A DNA stretch of 64,000 nucleotides from contig NZ_CP089985.1 in the NCBI RefSeq assembly GCF_021390155.1, positions 1,437,001 through 1,501,000 of the forward strand, read 5' to 3'. Below, piece by piece: positions 17,789-25,523 of the stretch. The position numbers and the translations under genes are program-made. Below the pieces are notes generated by a model that saw only the letters and a program-made list of their open reading frames with translations, was not told where the DNA came from and searched no databases. This stretch comes from Pseudomonas sp. HN11 (GTDB lineage Bacteria > Pseudomonadota > Gammaproteobacteria > Pseudomonadales > Pseudomonadaceae). Position 1 is the first letter of the stretch, and each line of letters opens with the position of its first letter.

Positions 17789-18493
17789 ATGAGTGACAAG
17801 CCCGGATACCGGCGCCCGCAAGCGGGCACTCAACCTGATTACCTGCACCCGGCCTACCAGTCGACGAACCTGCGTTCGCCGTCGCAGCCCTTGGTGTTTC
17901 TGCCCCATTCCTTGTCGGAAATCACCGGCCCGACCATCGGCGCCGAGCGCGTCAATGAGAAGGACAACGACCTGACTGCCCAGCATGACGGCGAGCCCCA
18001 GGGCGAGCGCATCATCATCCACGGCCGCGTGCTGGACGAAAACGGCCTGCCGGTGCCAGGTATCCTGATTGAAATCTGGCAGGCCAACGCCGCCGGCCGC
18101 TACAACCACAAGCGCGATTTGCACGACGCGCCGCTGGACCCGAACTTCACCGGCACCGGCCGCACCGTCACCGACGCCAATGGCTGGTACCAGTTCCAGA
18201 CCATCAAGCCCGGCGCCTACCCGTGGGGCAACCACCATAATGCGTGGCGTCCGGCGCATATCCACTTTTCGCTGTTCGGCCCGAGCGTGCTGACACGACT
18301 GGTCACGCAGATGTACTTCCCCGGCGATCCGTTGCTGGCCTACGACCCGATCTACAACTGCGTGCCGGACACCTCGGCCAAGGAACGCTTGATCGCCCGC
18401 TTCGACCTGGAAAAAACCATTCCTTCCTATGCCCTCGGCTACCGCTGGGACATCGTCCTGCGCGGCCGCGACGCCACGCCGATGGAGAAATGA
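17789..18493 (+). CDS. pcaH: Protocatechuate 3,4-dioxygenase beta subunit
   Basis: A 234-residue catalytic subunit of the intradiol dioxygenase that opens protocatechuate to beta-carboxy-cis,cis-muconate. The Fe(III) ligands are all visible: Tyr105 (GRYNH), Tyr144 (PGAYPW), His157 and His159 (AHIHF), offset by three from P. putida numbering. AGAGGA before the ATG and a 17-base gap place it in the same transcript as pcaF. pcaG follows after one base. Confidence 0.97.
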   Translation: MSDKPGYRRPQAGTQPDYLHPAYQSTNLRSPSQPLVFLPHSLSEITGPTIGAERVNEKDNDLTAQHDGEPQGERIIIHGRVLDENGLPVPGILIEIWQANAAGRYNHKRDLHDAPLDPNFTGTGRTVTDANGWYQFQTIKPGAYPWGNHHNAWRPAHIHFSLFGPSVLTRLVTQMYFPGDPLLAYDPIYNCVPDTSAKERLIARFDLEKTIPSYALGYRWDIVLRGRDATPMEK

Positions 18494-18494
18494 G

Positions 18495-19061
18495 ATGACA
18501 CTCAACGCGACCACGTCCCACACCGTCGGGCCGTATTACCACATCGGCCTGACTTGGCTGAACCGCGAAGACCTGACCGTGGCCGCCACCCTAGGCGAGC
18601 GCGTGGCGATCAGCGGGCAAGTGGTGGATGGCAATGGCGATGTCGTCAATGACGCCATGCTCGAAGTGTGGCAGGCCAACGCCGCCGGCAAGTACGACCA
18701 TCCGGAAGATGAGCAGGACAAGGCAATCGACCCGAACTTCGAAGGGTTCGGTCGTGTGCCAGTGGATGGGGAAGGGCGGTTTCGCTTTACCACCATCAAG
18801 CCGGGTGCCGTGCCGGGCTTGAAGGGCACGACCCAGGCGCCGCACTTGGTGGTACTGGTGTTTGCCCGTGGTTTGGTGAAGCACTTGCTGACGCGGATTT
18901 ATTTTGATGGCGAGGCGCTGAATGGGGATGACCAGTTGCTGGCGTGTGTGCCAGCAGGGCGTCGCAGTACCTTGATTGCCCAGCAGGATACGGCGGGGGG
19001 GTATCAGTGGAATGTGGTGTTGCAGGGGACGGATAAGGAAACGGTGTTCTTCGATTATTGA
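18495..19061 (+). CDS. pcaG: Protocatechuate 3,4-dioxygenase alpha subunit
   Basis: A 188-residue non-iron subunit that pairs with PcaH. It shares the dioxygenase beta-sandwich (LEVWQANAAGKY, GRFRFTTIKPGA), but the second Tyr and the two His ligands are replaced (PGAVPG, APHLVVLVF), as expected for the alpha subunit. The start at 18495 is one base after the pcaH stop; the longer frame beginning at 18429 overlaps pcaH and is not used. A dispersed inverted repeat follows the stop. Confidence 0.96.
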   Translation: MTLNATTSHTVGPYYHIGLTWLNREDLTVAATLGERVAISGQVVDGNGDVVNDAMLEVWQANAAGKYDHPEDEQDKAIDPNFEGFGRVPVDGEGRFRFTTIKPGAVPGLKGTTQAPHLVVLVFARGLVKHLLTRIYFDGEALNGDDQLLACVPAGRRSTLIAQQDTAGGYQWNVVLQGTDKETVFFDY

Positions 19062-19071
19062 TGAGTAGCAG

Positions 19072-19160
19072 CGGCAAGCTTCAAGCGGCGAGCCACAAGG
19101 AAAAGCAGTGATCACGGTGACTCTTCTCTTGCAGCTTGTGGCTTGAAACTTGTGACAGCC
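19072..19160. repeat. CAAGCT-type inverted repeat between pcaG and pcaT
   Basis: Imperfect inverted repeat: left arm CAAGCTTCAAGCGGCGAGCC and right arm GCTTGTGGCTTGAAACTTGT. It belongs to the same dispersed family as the element at 45409 and lies at the junction of pcaHG and pcaT. It may form a hairpin in the transcript. Confidence 0.7.
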
Positions 19161-19228
19161 CTACTTGCATGACATGGTTGTTGCAAAGTATGTCTACGCT
19201 ACAACCGTTCCCACTGAGTGAAAAAAAC

Positions 19229-20524
19229 ATGACAACAACAACGAGTCACTACACCGGAGAAGAACGCAGCAAACGGATTTTTGCGATCGTCGGGGCCTCC
19301 TCCGGCAATCTCGTCGAATGGTTCGACTTCTATGTCTATGCCTTCTGCGCCATTTACTTTGCCCCGGCATTCTTCCCGTCGGACGACCCCACGGTCCAAC
19401 TGCTCAACACCGCCGGTGTGTTCGCCGCCGGCTTCCTGATGCGCCCGATCGGCGGCTGGCTGTTTGGCCGGGTGGCCGACAAGCACGGGCGCAAGAACTC
19501 GATGATGATCTCGGTGCTGATGATGTGCGCCGGTTCCCTGGTCATCGCTTTCCTGCCTACCTACAAAGACATCGGCGCCTGGGCACCGGCGTTGCTGTTG
19601 GTGGCGCGGTTGTTCCAGGGTTTGTCGGTGGGTGGCGAATACGGCACCACGGCGACCTACATGAGTGAAGTCGCCCTGAAGGGGCAGCGCGGTTTCTTCG
19701 CGTCGTTCCAGTACGTGACGCTGATCGGCGGGCAACTGCTGGCGGTGCTGGTGGTAGTGATCCTGCAACAGATCCTCACCGAAGAAGAATTGCGTGCCTG
19801 GGGCTGGCGGATTCCATTCGTGATCGGCGCCATTGCCGCGGTGATCTCTCTGTTGCTGCGTCGCACCCTCAAGGAAACCACCAGCAAGGAGATGCGCCAG
19901 GACAAGGATGCCGGCAGCGTGGCTGCCTTGTTCCGCAACCACAAAGCAGCGTTTATCACCGTGCTCGGTTACACCGCCGGCGGTTCGCTGATTTTCTATA
20001 CGTTCACCACCTACATGCAGAAATACCTGGTTAACACCGCCGGGATGCACGCCAAGACCGCCAGCTACATCATGACCGGTGCACTGTTCCTGTACATGTG
20101 CATGCAGCCGCTGTTCGGCATGCTCTCGGACAAGATCGGCCGTCGTAACTCGATGCTCTGGTTCGGCGCCCTCGGCACCCTGTGCACCGTGCCGATCCTG
20201 CTGACCCTGAAAACCGTGACCAACCCGTTCCTGGCCTTTGTGCTGATCTCCCTGGCCTTGGCCATTGTCAGTTTCTACACTTCCATCAGCGGCTTGGTGA
20301 AAGCGGAAATGTTCCCGCCTCACGTGCGTGCCCTGGGTGTAGGCCTGGCCTATGCGGTGGCCAATGCGATTTTCGGTGGCTCGGCGGAATACGTGGCACT
20401 GGGCCTCAAATCCATGGGCATGGAAAACACCTTTTACTGGTACGTCACCGGCATGATGGCGGTGGCCTTCCTGTTCAGCTTGCGTCTGCCGAAACAGGCG
20501 GAGTACCTGCACCACGATCTGTAA
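19229..20524 (+). CDS. pcaT: MFS dicarboxylate transporter PcaT
   Basis: A 431-residue inner-membrane carrier of the metabolite:H+ symporter (KgtP/ProP) family, associated in pseudomonads with beta-ketoadipate uptake. [13 protein letters not shown] in helix 1, [16 protein letters not shown] in the loop 2-3 and [12 protein letters not shown] in helix 5 are family hallmarks. The frame is open from 19136, but the conserved N-terminus and a GAGTG site favour the ATG at 19229. It is 10 bases before pcaB; a Crc motif lies in its first codons. Confidence 0.9.
   Translation: MTTTTSHYTGEERSKRIFAIVGASSGNLVEWFDFYVYAFCAIYFAPAFFPSDDPTVQLLNTAGVFAAGFLMRPIGGWLFGRVADKHGRKNSMMISVLMMCAGSLVIAFLPTYKDIGAWAPALLLVARLFQGLSVGGEYGTTATYMSEVALKGQRGFFASFQYVTLIGGQLLAVLVVVILQQILTEEELRAWGWRIPFVIGAIAAVISLLLRRTLKETTSKEMRQDKDAGSVAALFRNHKAAFITVLGYTAGGSLIFYTFTTYMQKYLVNTAGMHAKTASYIMTGALFLYMCMQPLFGMLSDKIGRRNSMLWFGALGTLCTVPILLTLKTVTNPFLAFVLISLALAIVSFYTSISGLVKAEMFPPHVRALGVGLAYAVANAIFGGSAEYVALGLKSMGMENTFYWYVTGMMAVAFLFSLRLPKQAEYLHHDL
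19234..19241 (+). promoter_or_regulatory. Crc/Hfq-type CA motif at pcaT start
   Basis: AACAACAA, a full match to AANAANAA, spans codons 2-5 of pcaT. Hfq-Crc binding here would block translation initiation. Confidence 0.5.
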
Positions 20525-20534
20525 GGGATGAGCT

Positions 20535-21890
20535 ATGACACTGCGCACGAGCAATCAATTGTTCGACGCTTACTTCACGGCGGATAGCATGGCCGAGGTG
20601 TTCTGCGATCAAGGGCGCTTGCAGGGCATGCTGGATTTTGAAGCGGGCTTGGCCCGGGCCCAGGCTCAGGTCGGGTTGATTCCCCAGGCCGCCGTGGCAC
20701 CGATTGCCCAGGCGTGCCTGGCCTCGCTGTACGACGTGGATGCCCTCGGCGTGGCAATTGCCACGGCGGGGAATTCGGCGATTCCGTTGGTGAAGGCGCT
20801 GGGCAAGTTAATTGCCAGTGAAGATGCCGGAGCCGAGCGCTACGTGCATCTGGGCGCGACCAGCCAGGATGTGATGGACACCGGCCTGGTGCTGCAACTG
20901 CGGCGGGCGTTGGAATTGATCGAGGCGGACCTTGCACGCCTGGGCGACATGCTTGCCGCACAGGCCCAGCGCCATGCCGGCGTGCCATTGGCCGGGCGCA
21001 CGTGGTTGCAACATGCGACGCCGGTCACGCTGGGGATGAAAATAGCGGGCTGGCTGGGAGCGATAACGCGCAGTCGCCAGCGTCTGACTGAGCTGAAGCC
21101 GCGCCTGCTGGTGCTGCAATTGGGCGGCGCATCCGGAACCCTGGCAGCGCTCGGTGAACAGGCCATGCCGGTGGCCGAAGCGCTGGCATCTGAGTTGCAA
21201 CTGACCTTGCCCGAACAACCCTGGCACACCCAGCGGGATCGCCTGGTGGAGTTCGCCAGCGTGCTTGGCCTGATCGCCGGCAGCCTCGGCAAAGTGGGTC
21301 GCGATATCAGCCTGCTGATGCAGACCGATGCGGCGGAAGTCTTTGAACCTTCGGCGCCGGGCAAAGGCGGTTCGTCGACCATGCCGCACAAGCGCAACCC
21401 CGTGGGCGCGGCCGTGCTGATCAGCGCCGCCACCCGCGTGCCGGGGCTGGTATCGACAATGTTCAGCGCTATGCCCCAGGAACATGAACGCAGCCTGGGC
21501 CTGTGGCATGCCGAATGGGAAACCCTGCCGGAGATTTGCCGCTTGGTTTCGGGGGCTTTGCAACAGGCCCTGCTGATCAGCGAAGGCTTGGAGGTCGACC
21601 CGCAGCGCATGGCGCAAAACCTCGACCTGACCCAAGGCCTGGTGCTGGCCGAGGCCGTCAGCATCGTGCTCGCCCAGCGCCTGGGCCGTGACACCGCGCA
21701 CCATTTGCTGGAGCAGTGCTGCAAACGTGCTGTTGCAGAGGGACGCCATTTACGCGAGGTGTTGGCGGACGAACCGCAAGTCACCGCCGAATTGTCGGCG
21801 GCTGAGCTGGACCGATTGCTCGATCCCGCCCACTACCTGGGCCAGGCTCGCACCTGGGTTACCCGCGCCGTAGCCGAACACTTTGCTTGA
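20535..21890 (+). CDS. pcaB: 3-carboxy-cis,cis-muconate cycloisomerase
   Basis: A 451-residue enzyme of the fumarase/aspartase superfamily that converts beta-carboxymuconate to gamma-carboxymuconolactone. The superfamily signature GSSTMPHKRNP lies at about residues 279-289 and the conserved GATSQDVMDTG segment near residue 100. GGGATGAG precedes the ATG. It is 10 bases from pcaT upstream and 10 from pcaD downstream, so pcaTBDC form one operon. Confidence 0.95.
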   Translation: MTLRTSNQLFDAYFTADSMAEVFCDQGRLQGMLDFEAGLARAQAQVGLIPQAAVAPIAQACLASLYDVDALGVAIATAGNSAIPLVKALGKLIASEDAGAERYVHLGATSQDVMDTGLVLQLRRALELIEADLARLGDMLAAQAQRHAGVPLAGRTWLQHATPVTLGMKIAGWLGAITRSRQRLTELKPRLLVLQLGGASGTLAALGEQAMPVAEALASELQLTLPEQPWHTQRDRLVEFASVLGLIAGSLGKVGRDISLLMQTDAAEVFEPSAPGKGGSSTMPHKRNPVGAAVLISAATRVPGLVSTMFSAMPQEHERSLGLWHAEWETLPEICRLVSGALQQALLISEGLEVDPQRMAQNLDLTQGLVLAEAVSIVLAQRLGRDTAHHLLEQCCKRAVAEGRHLREVLADEPQVTAELSAAELDRLLDPAHYLGQARTWVTRAVAEHFA

Positions 21891-21900
21891 GGAGACCACC

Positions 21901-22692
21901 GTGGCATTTGTACAACTCGCCGAGGGCGAACTGCATTACCAATTGGACGGGCCAGTGGATGCGCCGGTGCTGGTGCTCTCCAACTCGTTGGGCACAGACC
22001 TGCACATGTGGGACATCCAGATCCCGGCCTTCACCGAGCATTTTCGTGTGCTGCGTTTTGACACCCGTGGCCATGGCAAATCCTTGGTGACCCCAGGGCC
22101 CTACAGCATCGAGCAACTCGGTCACGATGTGATCGCGCTGCTGGATGCCCTGGATATCCAGCGTGCACATTTCTGCGGGCTGTCCATGGGGGGGCTGATC
22201 GGCCAATGGCTGGGCATCAACGCGCGCGAGCGCTTGCAGCGTCTGGTGGTGTGCAACACCGCCGCCAAGATCGGCACACCCGAGGTGTGGAACCCGCGCA
22301 TCGAGATGGTGTTGCGCGATGGTGCAGCGGCGATGGTGGCGCTGCGCGATGCATCGATTGCGCGCTGGTTCACCGCGGACTTTGCGGCGGCCAACCCACA
22401 CCAGGCCAAGCAGATTACCGACATGCTGGCGGCTACATCGCCCGAAGGTTATGCCGCCAACTGTGCGGCGGTGCGTGATGCGGATTTTCGTGGGCAGCTA
22501 GCTTCGATCAAGGTGCCGACCCTGGTCATTGCCGGCACTGAAGATGCCGTCACACCGCCTGCCGGCGGCCACTTTATCCAGAACCATGTACAGGGCGCCG
22601 AGTACGCCGAGTTCTATGCGGCGCACTTGTCCAATGTGCAGGCCGGTGCGGCGTTCAGCAACTGCGTCATTGAATTCTTGCTGGCCCGCTGA
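21901..22692 (+). CDS. pcaD: 3-oxoadipate enol-lactonase
   Basis: A 263-residue alpha/beta hydrolase that opens beta-ketoadipate enol-lactone to beta-ketoadipate. The nucleophile elbow is GLSMGG with Ser95; FDTRGHGKS is the oxyanion-side loop. GAGGAG six bases before the GTG at 21901 sets the start; a TTG at 21883 would overlap the SD and is rejected. Length equals P. putida PcaD. pcaC follows after 10 bases. Confidence 0.94.
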   Translation: MAFVQLAEGELHYQLDGPVDAPVLVLSNSLGTDLHMWDIQIPAFTEHFRVLRFDTRGHGKSLVTPGPYSIEQLGHDVIALLDALDIQRAHFCGLSMGGLIGQWLGINARERLQRLVVCNTAAKIGTPEVWNPRIEMVLRDGAAAMVALRDASIARWFTADFAAANPHQAKQITDMLAATSPEGYAANCAAVRDADFRGQLASIKVPTLVIAGTEDAVTPPAGGHFIQNHVQGAEYAEFYAAHLSNVQAGAAFSNCVIEFLLAR

Positions 22693-22702
22693 GGAGCTTT
22701 TT

Positions 22703-23101
22703 GTGGACGAGAAACAACGTTATGCCGAAGGCCTGCAAGTGCGCCGCGAAGTGCTGGGCGATGCTCATGTCGACCGCAGCCTCAATGCCCTGACCGAGTT
22801 CAACAGCGAGTTCCAGGAAATGATCACCCGCCATGCTTGGGGTGACATCTGGACCCGGCCCGGTTTGCCGCGGCACACCCGCAGCCTGATCACCATCGCC
22901 ATGCTGATCGGCATGAACCGCAGTGAAGAACTCAAGCTGCACCTGCGCGCCGCCGCGAGCAATGGCGTGACCCGCGCCGAGATCAAGGAAGTGCTGATGC
23001 AGAGCGCGATCTACTGCGGAATTCCGGCGGCGAATGCGACGTTCCATTTGGCGGAGTCGGTGTGGGATGAATTGGGCGTAGAGTCGCGCCAGCAAGACTG
23101 A
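22703..23101 (+). CDS. pcaC: 4-carboxymuconolactone decarboxylase
   Basis: A 132-residue member of the CMD/AhpD-like family that decarboxylates gamma-carboxymuconolactone to the enol-lactone used by PcaD. The central conserved segment TRHAWGDIWTRPGL and SLITIAMLIG with the following HLRAAASNGV helix identify it. It starts with GTG; GAGGAG lies 6 bases upstream. It is the last gene of the pca run and converges on the deacetylase gene. Confidence 0.94.
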   Translation: MDEKQRYAEGLQVRREVLGDAHVDRSLNALTEFNSEFQEMITRHAWGDIWTRPGLPRHTRSLITIAMLIGMNRSEELKLHLRAAASNGVTRAEIKEVLMQSAIYCGIPAANATFHLAESVWDELGVESRQQD

Positions 23102-23149
23102 ACCTGAAATGCGATCAGCTCCCACAAAAAAGCTCATTTACCCGTGGTG

Positions 23150-24049
23150 TCAGTGGGAATCGGCATCCCATACCCAATTCCACACCCCCGGCAGATGCAC
23201 TTCTTCACTCACATCCTTGACCGTACGCGCCAGCGCCGCGCGCTGAACCTGGGCGGTGTCGGTGTAGAAGGGTTCGGCGGCAGTCTTCATGCCGTTGATC
23301 CGGGCGCTGTCCAGCAGGATCTGCAGGTATTCCTGCATGTGTCGTGCGGTGTAGCGGTTGATGTCGTGGAAGGTCACCACCACCGGAATCACGCCGTCCA
23401 CCGTTGGCAGTTCTCCCAGCGCTATGCGCTCGCGCACCACCGACAATTGCCGGTACAAATTCGCCCGGCGTCGCGGGCTGCCGTTGAAACCCCAGATCTT
23501 GCCGTCATTGGCGCTCAGGTCCGTCAGCAACACGTGCAGGCCGTGGCGCTGGTAGGCGGCAAAGGTGCGTCGGTCGTAATTCCAGAACGGCGGGCGTACC
23601 AGTACAGGCGGGCTGCCGGTGATAGCGGCAATATCGGCAGCGCCTTGGCTGAGGGTGCTTTCCAGTTCTGCGTCGTTCAGCCAGCGGTGGTTGGTATGAA
23701 AGCCTGTGGCCGTATGAAACGCCAGGATATGGCCCGCCGCATACTCGCGCTCCATGGTCTTGCGACCCCGTGCGCTGCCGCCGGAACGGGCAGCTTCGGT
23801 CTGCAAGAAGAACACCGCCTTGATCCCCGGCAGCACCGGGTTCTGCGCCAGGTCGGCCACCACCGACCGGCTCGGGTTGTTATAGCCGGAGGCGCTGGGG
23901 CCGTCATCGAACGTCAGCAGAAAACGGATCGGCGCCTGGGCTTGCAGGCGTTGTTCGGTCTGTGGCGTCAGCGCGATGGGCGAACCAATGCAGCCGCTGA
24001 GGCTCAGGGCCAGAGCAAGCACGGCTGATGCGATGGCGAAGGATTTCAT
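23150..24049 (-). CDS. Polysaccharide deacetylase family lipoprotein
   Basis: A 299-residue NodB-type carbohydrate esterase predicted to be a lipoprotein: signal peptide ending in the lipobox LSGC with Cys19. TFDDGP gives the catalytic Asp and metal Asp; FHTATGFHTNH holds candidate metal His residues; VRPPFWNYD and TFHDINRYT match motifs 3 and 5. It probably acts on a cell-envelope glycan, but the substrate is unknown. It follows the OprD gene on the same strand after an 83-bp gap with a GCCGCTGCTG hairpin (24073-24099), and may be unrelated to the pca pathway. Confidence 0.82.
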   Translation of the reverse strand: MKSFAIASAVLALALSLSGCIGSPIALTPQTEQRLQAQAPIRFLLTFDDGPSASGYNNPSRSVVADLAQNPVLPGIKAVFFLQTEAARSGGSARGRKTMEREYAAGHILAFHTATGFHTNHRWLNDAELESTLSQGAADIAAITGSPPVLVRPPFWNYDRRTFAAYQRHGLHVLLTDLSANDGKIWGFNGSPRRRANLYRQLSVVRERIALGELPTVDGVIPVVVTFHDINRYTARHMQEYLQILLDSARINGMKTAAEPFYTDTAQVQRAALARTVKDVSEEVHLPGVWNWVWDADSH

Positions 24050-24132
24050 GGTGGGCGCGGGCTCGAATAGAGGCCGCTGCTGGGCGGATCAGCAGCGGCA
24101 GGCGCGCACCATACAGTAAGTGTGGCGCTGGT

Positions 24133-25383
24133 TTACAGCAAACTGATCGGGTAACTGACGATCAACCGATTCTCGTCGAACTCGTTGTTGCTGTAGTCGC
24201 GGCGCATGCTGGAATTGCGCAGGCGCACGGTGAGGTTTTTCAGGCTGCCGCTTTGCACGGTGTAGCCCAGTTCACTTTCGCGGCCCCATTCCTTGCCATC
24301 GGTGATGGTGCCGGTGTGCACGTTGCTGCCGCTGATGTAGCGGTTCATCAGGGTCAGGCCGGGCACGCCGAGGGCGGCGAAGTTGTAGTCGTGGCGCACT
24401 TGCCAGGATTTCTCCTGGGCGTTGTCGTAGCTGGCGTTATAGCTATCGTTGGCCAGGGTGCCGCCGCTGGTGCCGTTGACGCGCATCCAGGCGCTGTTGC
24501 CCGTGAGTTTTTGCAGGCCGACGTAAAAGGTATTACCGCCGTATTTGGCGGAGAAGAGGCCGGACCAGGTCTTGTTGTCCAGCTCGCCGGCGCGGGCGCT
24601 GCCGTCGTCCTTGCCGTAGAAAAAGCCAAGATTGGCGCCCAGGGTCCAGTCGCCGATGGGCTGGCTGTGAATCAGGTTGATGAACTGCTGGCTGTAGATG
24701 TCCTTGAGTTGCGCGTTCCACAGGCCGATCTGGGTGCGCTTTTCGTTGAACGCATACTCGGCGCCCTGGAAGTTGAAACGGTCGGACGTGAATGCGGTTT
24801 TACCGAACATCGACAGGTCGGTCATGCTGCTGTCGTCCCGCGGGCTGTTGGCGCGGAACTGACCGCCGTAGAGGGTCAGGCCATCGATTTCTTTCGAGGT
24901 GATTTGCCCGCCACGCAGGGTTTGCGGGAGGGAGCGGCCGTCGTCCGAGCGCAGGATCGGCAGCACCGGCATCCACTCGCCGACCTTCACTTCCGTCTTG
25001 GAAATACGCGCTTTGAACGCCACCCCTAGACGCCCGAATTCATCCGCCGGGCGGCCATCACGGTCCAACGGCAACAGTTGGGTGCCCCCGGTGCCGCGTC
25101 CGCCATCCAGTTTCAACGAATACAACCCCAGCACATCCACGCCAAAACCCACGGTGCCCTGGGTGAAGCCGGACTTGGCGTCGAGGATGAAACTCTGCGT
25201 CCACTCCTGCGCGCCGCCCTGGGTCTTGGTGGGGTTGGTGTAGTTGCGGTTGAAAAAGAAGTTTCGCAGGTTGAGGTTGGCGCTCGCGTCTTCGAGAAAA
25301 CCGTGTTCCTCGGCGACGACGGGGAAGGCAAGACTGGCGACAGCGGTTGCCAGCAAGAGCCGGCGCGGGTGGAAAGTGCTCAT
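24133..25383 (-). CDS. OprD-family outer membrane porin
   Basis: A 416-residue 18-strand porin with a signal peptide (cleavage after PVVA). The N-terminal GFLEDASANLNLRNFFFNR is the classic OprD-family start, and the C-terminus ends in YPISLL. Many OprD relatives (OpdK, PhaK, BenF) carry aromatic acids, and its place at the edge of the pca cluster suggests protocatechuate, 4-hydroxybenzoate or a related substrate; that is inference. The ATG at 25383 is chosen because the signal peptide starts there. A Crc-type motif overlaps the leader. Confidence 0.88.
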   Translation of the reverse strand: MSTFHPRRLLLATAVASLAFPVVAEEHGFLEDASANLNLRNFFFNRNYTNPTKTQGGAQEWTQSFILDAKSGFTQGTVGFGVDVLGLYSLKLDGGRGTGGTQLLPLDRDGRPADEFGRLGVAFKARISKTEVKVGEWMPVLPILRSDDGRSLPQTLRGGQITSKEIDGLTLYGGQFRANSPRDDSSMTDLSMFGKTAFTSDRFNFQGAEYAFNEKRTQIGLWNAQLKDIYSQQFINLIHSQPIGDWTLGANLGFFYGKDDGSARAGELDNKTWSGLFSAKYGGNTFYVGLQKLTGNSAWMRVNGTSGGTLANDSYNASYDNAQEKSWQVRHDYNFAALGVPGLTLMNRYISGSNVHTGTITDGKEWGRESELGYTVQSGSLKNLTVRLRNSSMRRDYSNNEFDENRLIVSYPISLL

Positions 25384-25397
25384 GGCGAAAGGACCTG

Positions 25398-25405
25398 TTG
25401 TTATT
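25398..25405 (-). promoter_or_regulatory. Crc/Hfq-type CA motif in OprD porin leader
   Basis: On the minus strand AATAACAA, a full AANAANAA match, lies 14 bases before the porin ATG, next to an AGG. It mirrors the motifs at pcaK and pcaT. Confidence 0.45.
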
Positions 25406-25523
25406 GGGTTTATGCAGGTGGCGGCCATGGTGCGCGGCGGTGCGGGGGCGATGAAAGTGGGGGCGGACGGGTTGTGGGCGATGATCGAACGCAAGTTGCC
25501 GGGCGCTCGGGCCCGGCAGGGGA

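Noticed and set aside
19199..20554. 451-residue frame opposite pcaT
   Set aside because: Shadow rich in His and Gln without membrane helices or motifs; the + strand frame has 12 helices and family loops.
24073..24099. GCCGCTGCTG hairpin after the porin gene as terminator
   Set aside because: Perfect stem, but no T-tract on either strand; may only be an RNA hairpin.
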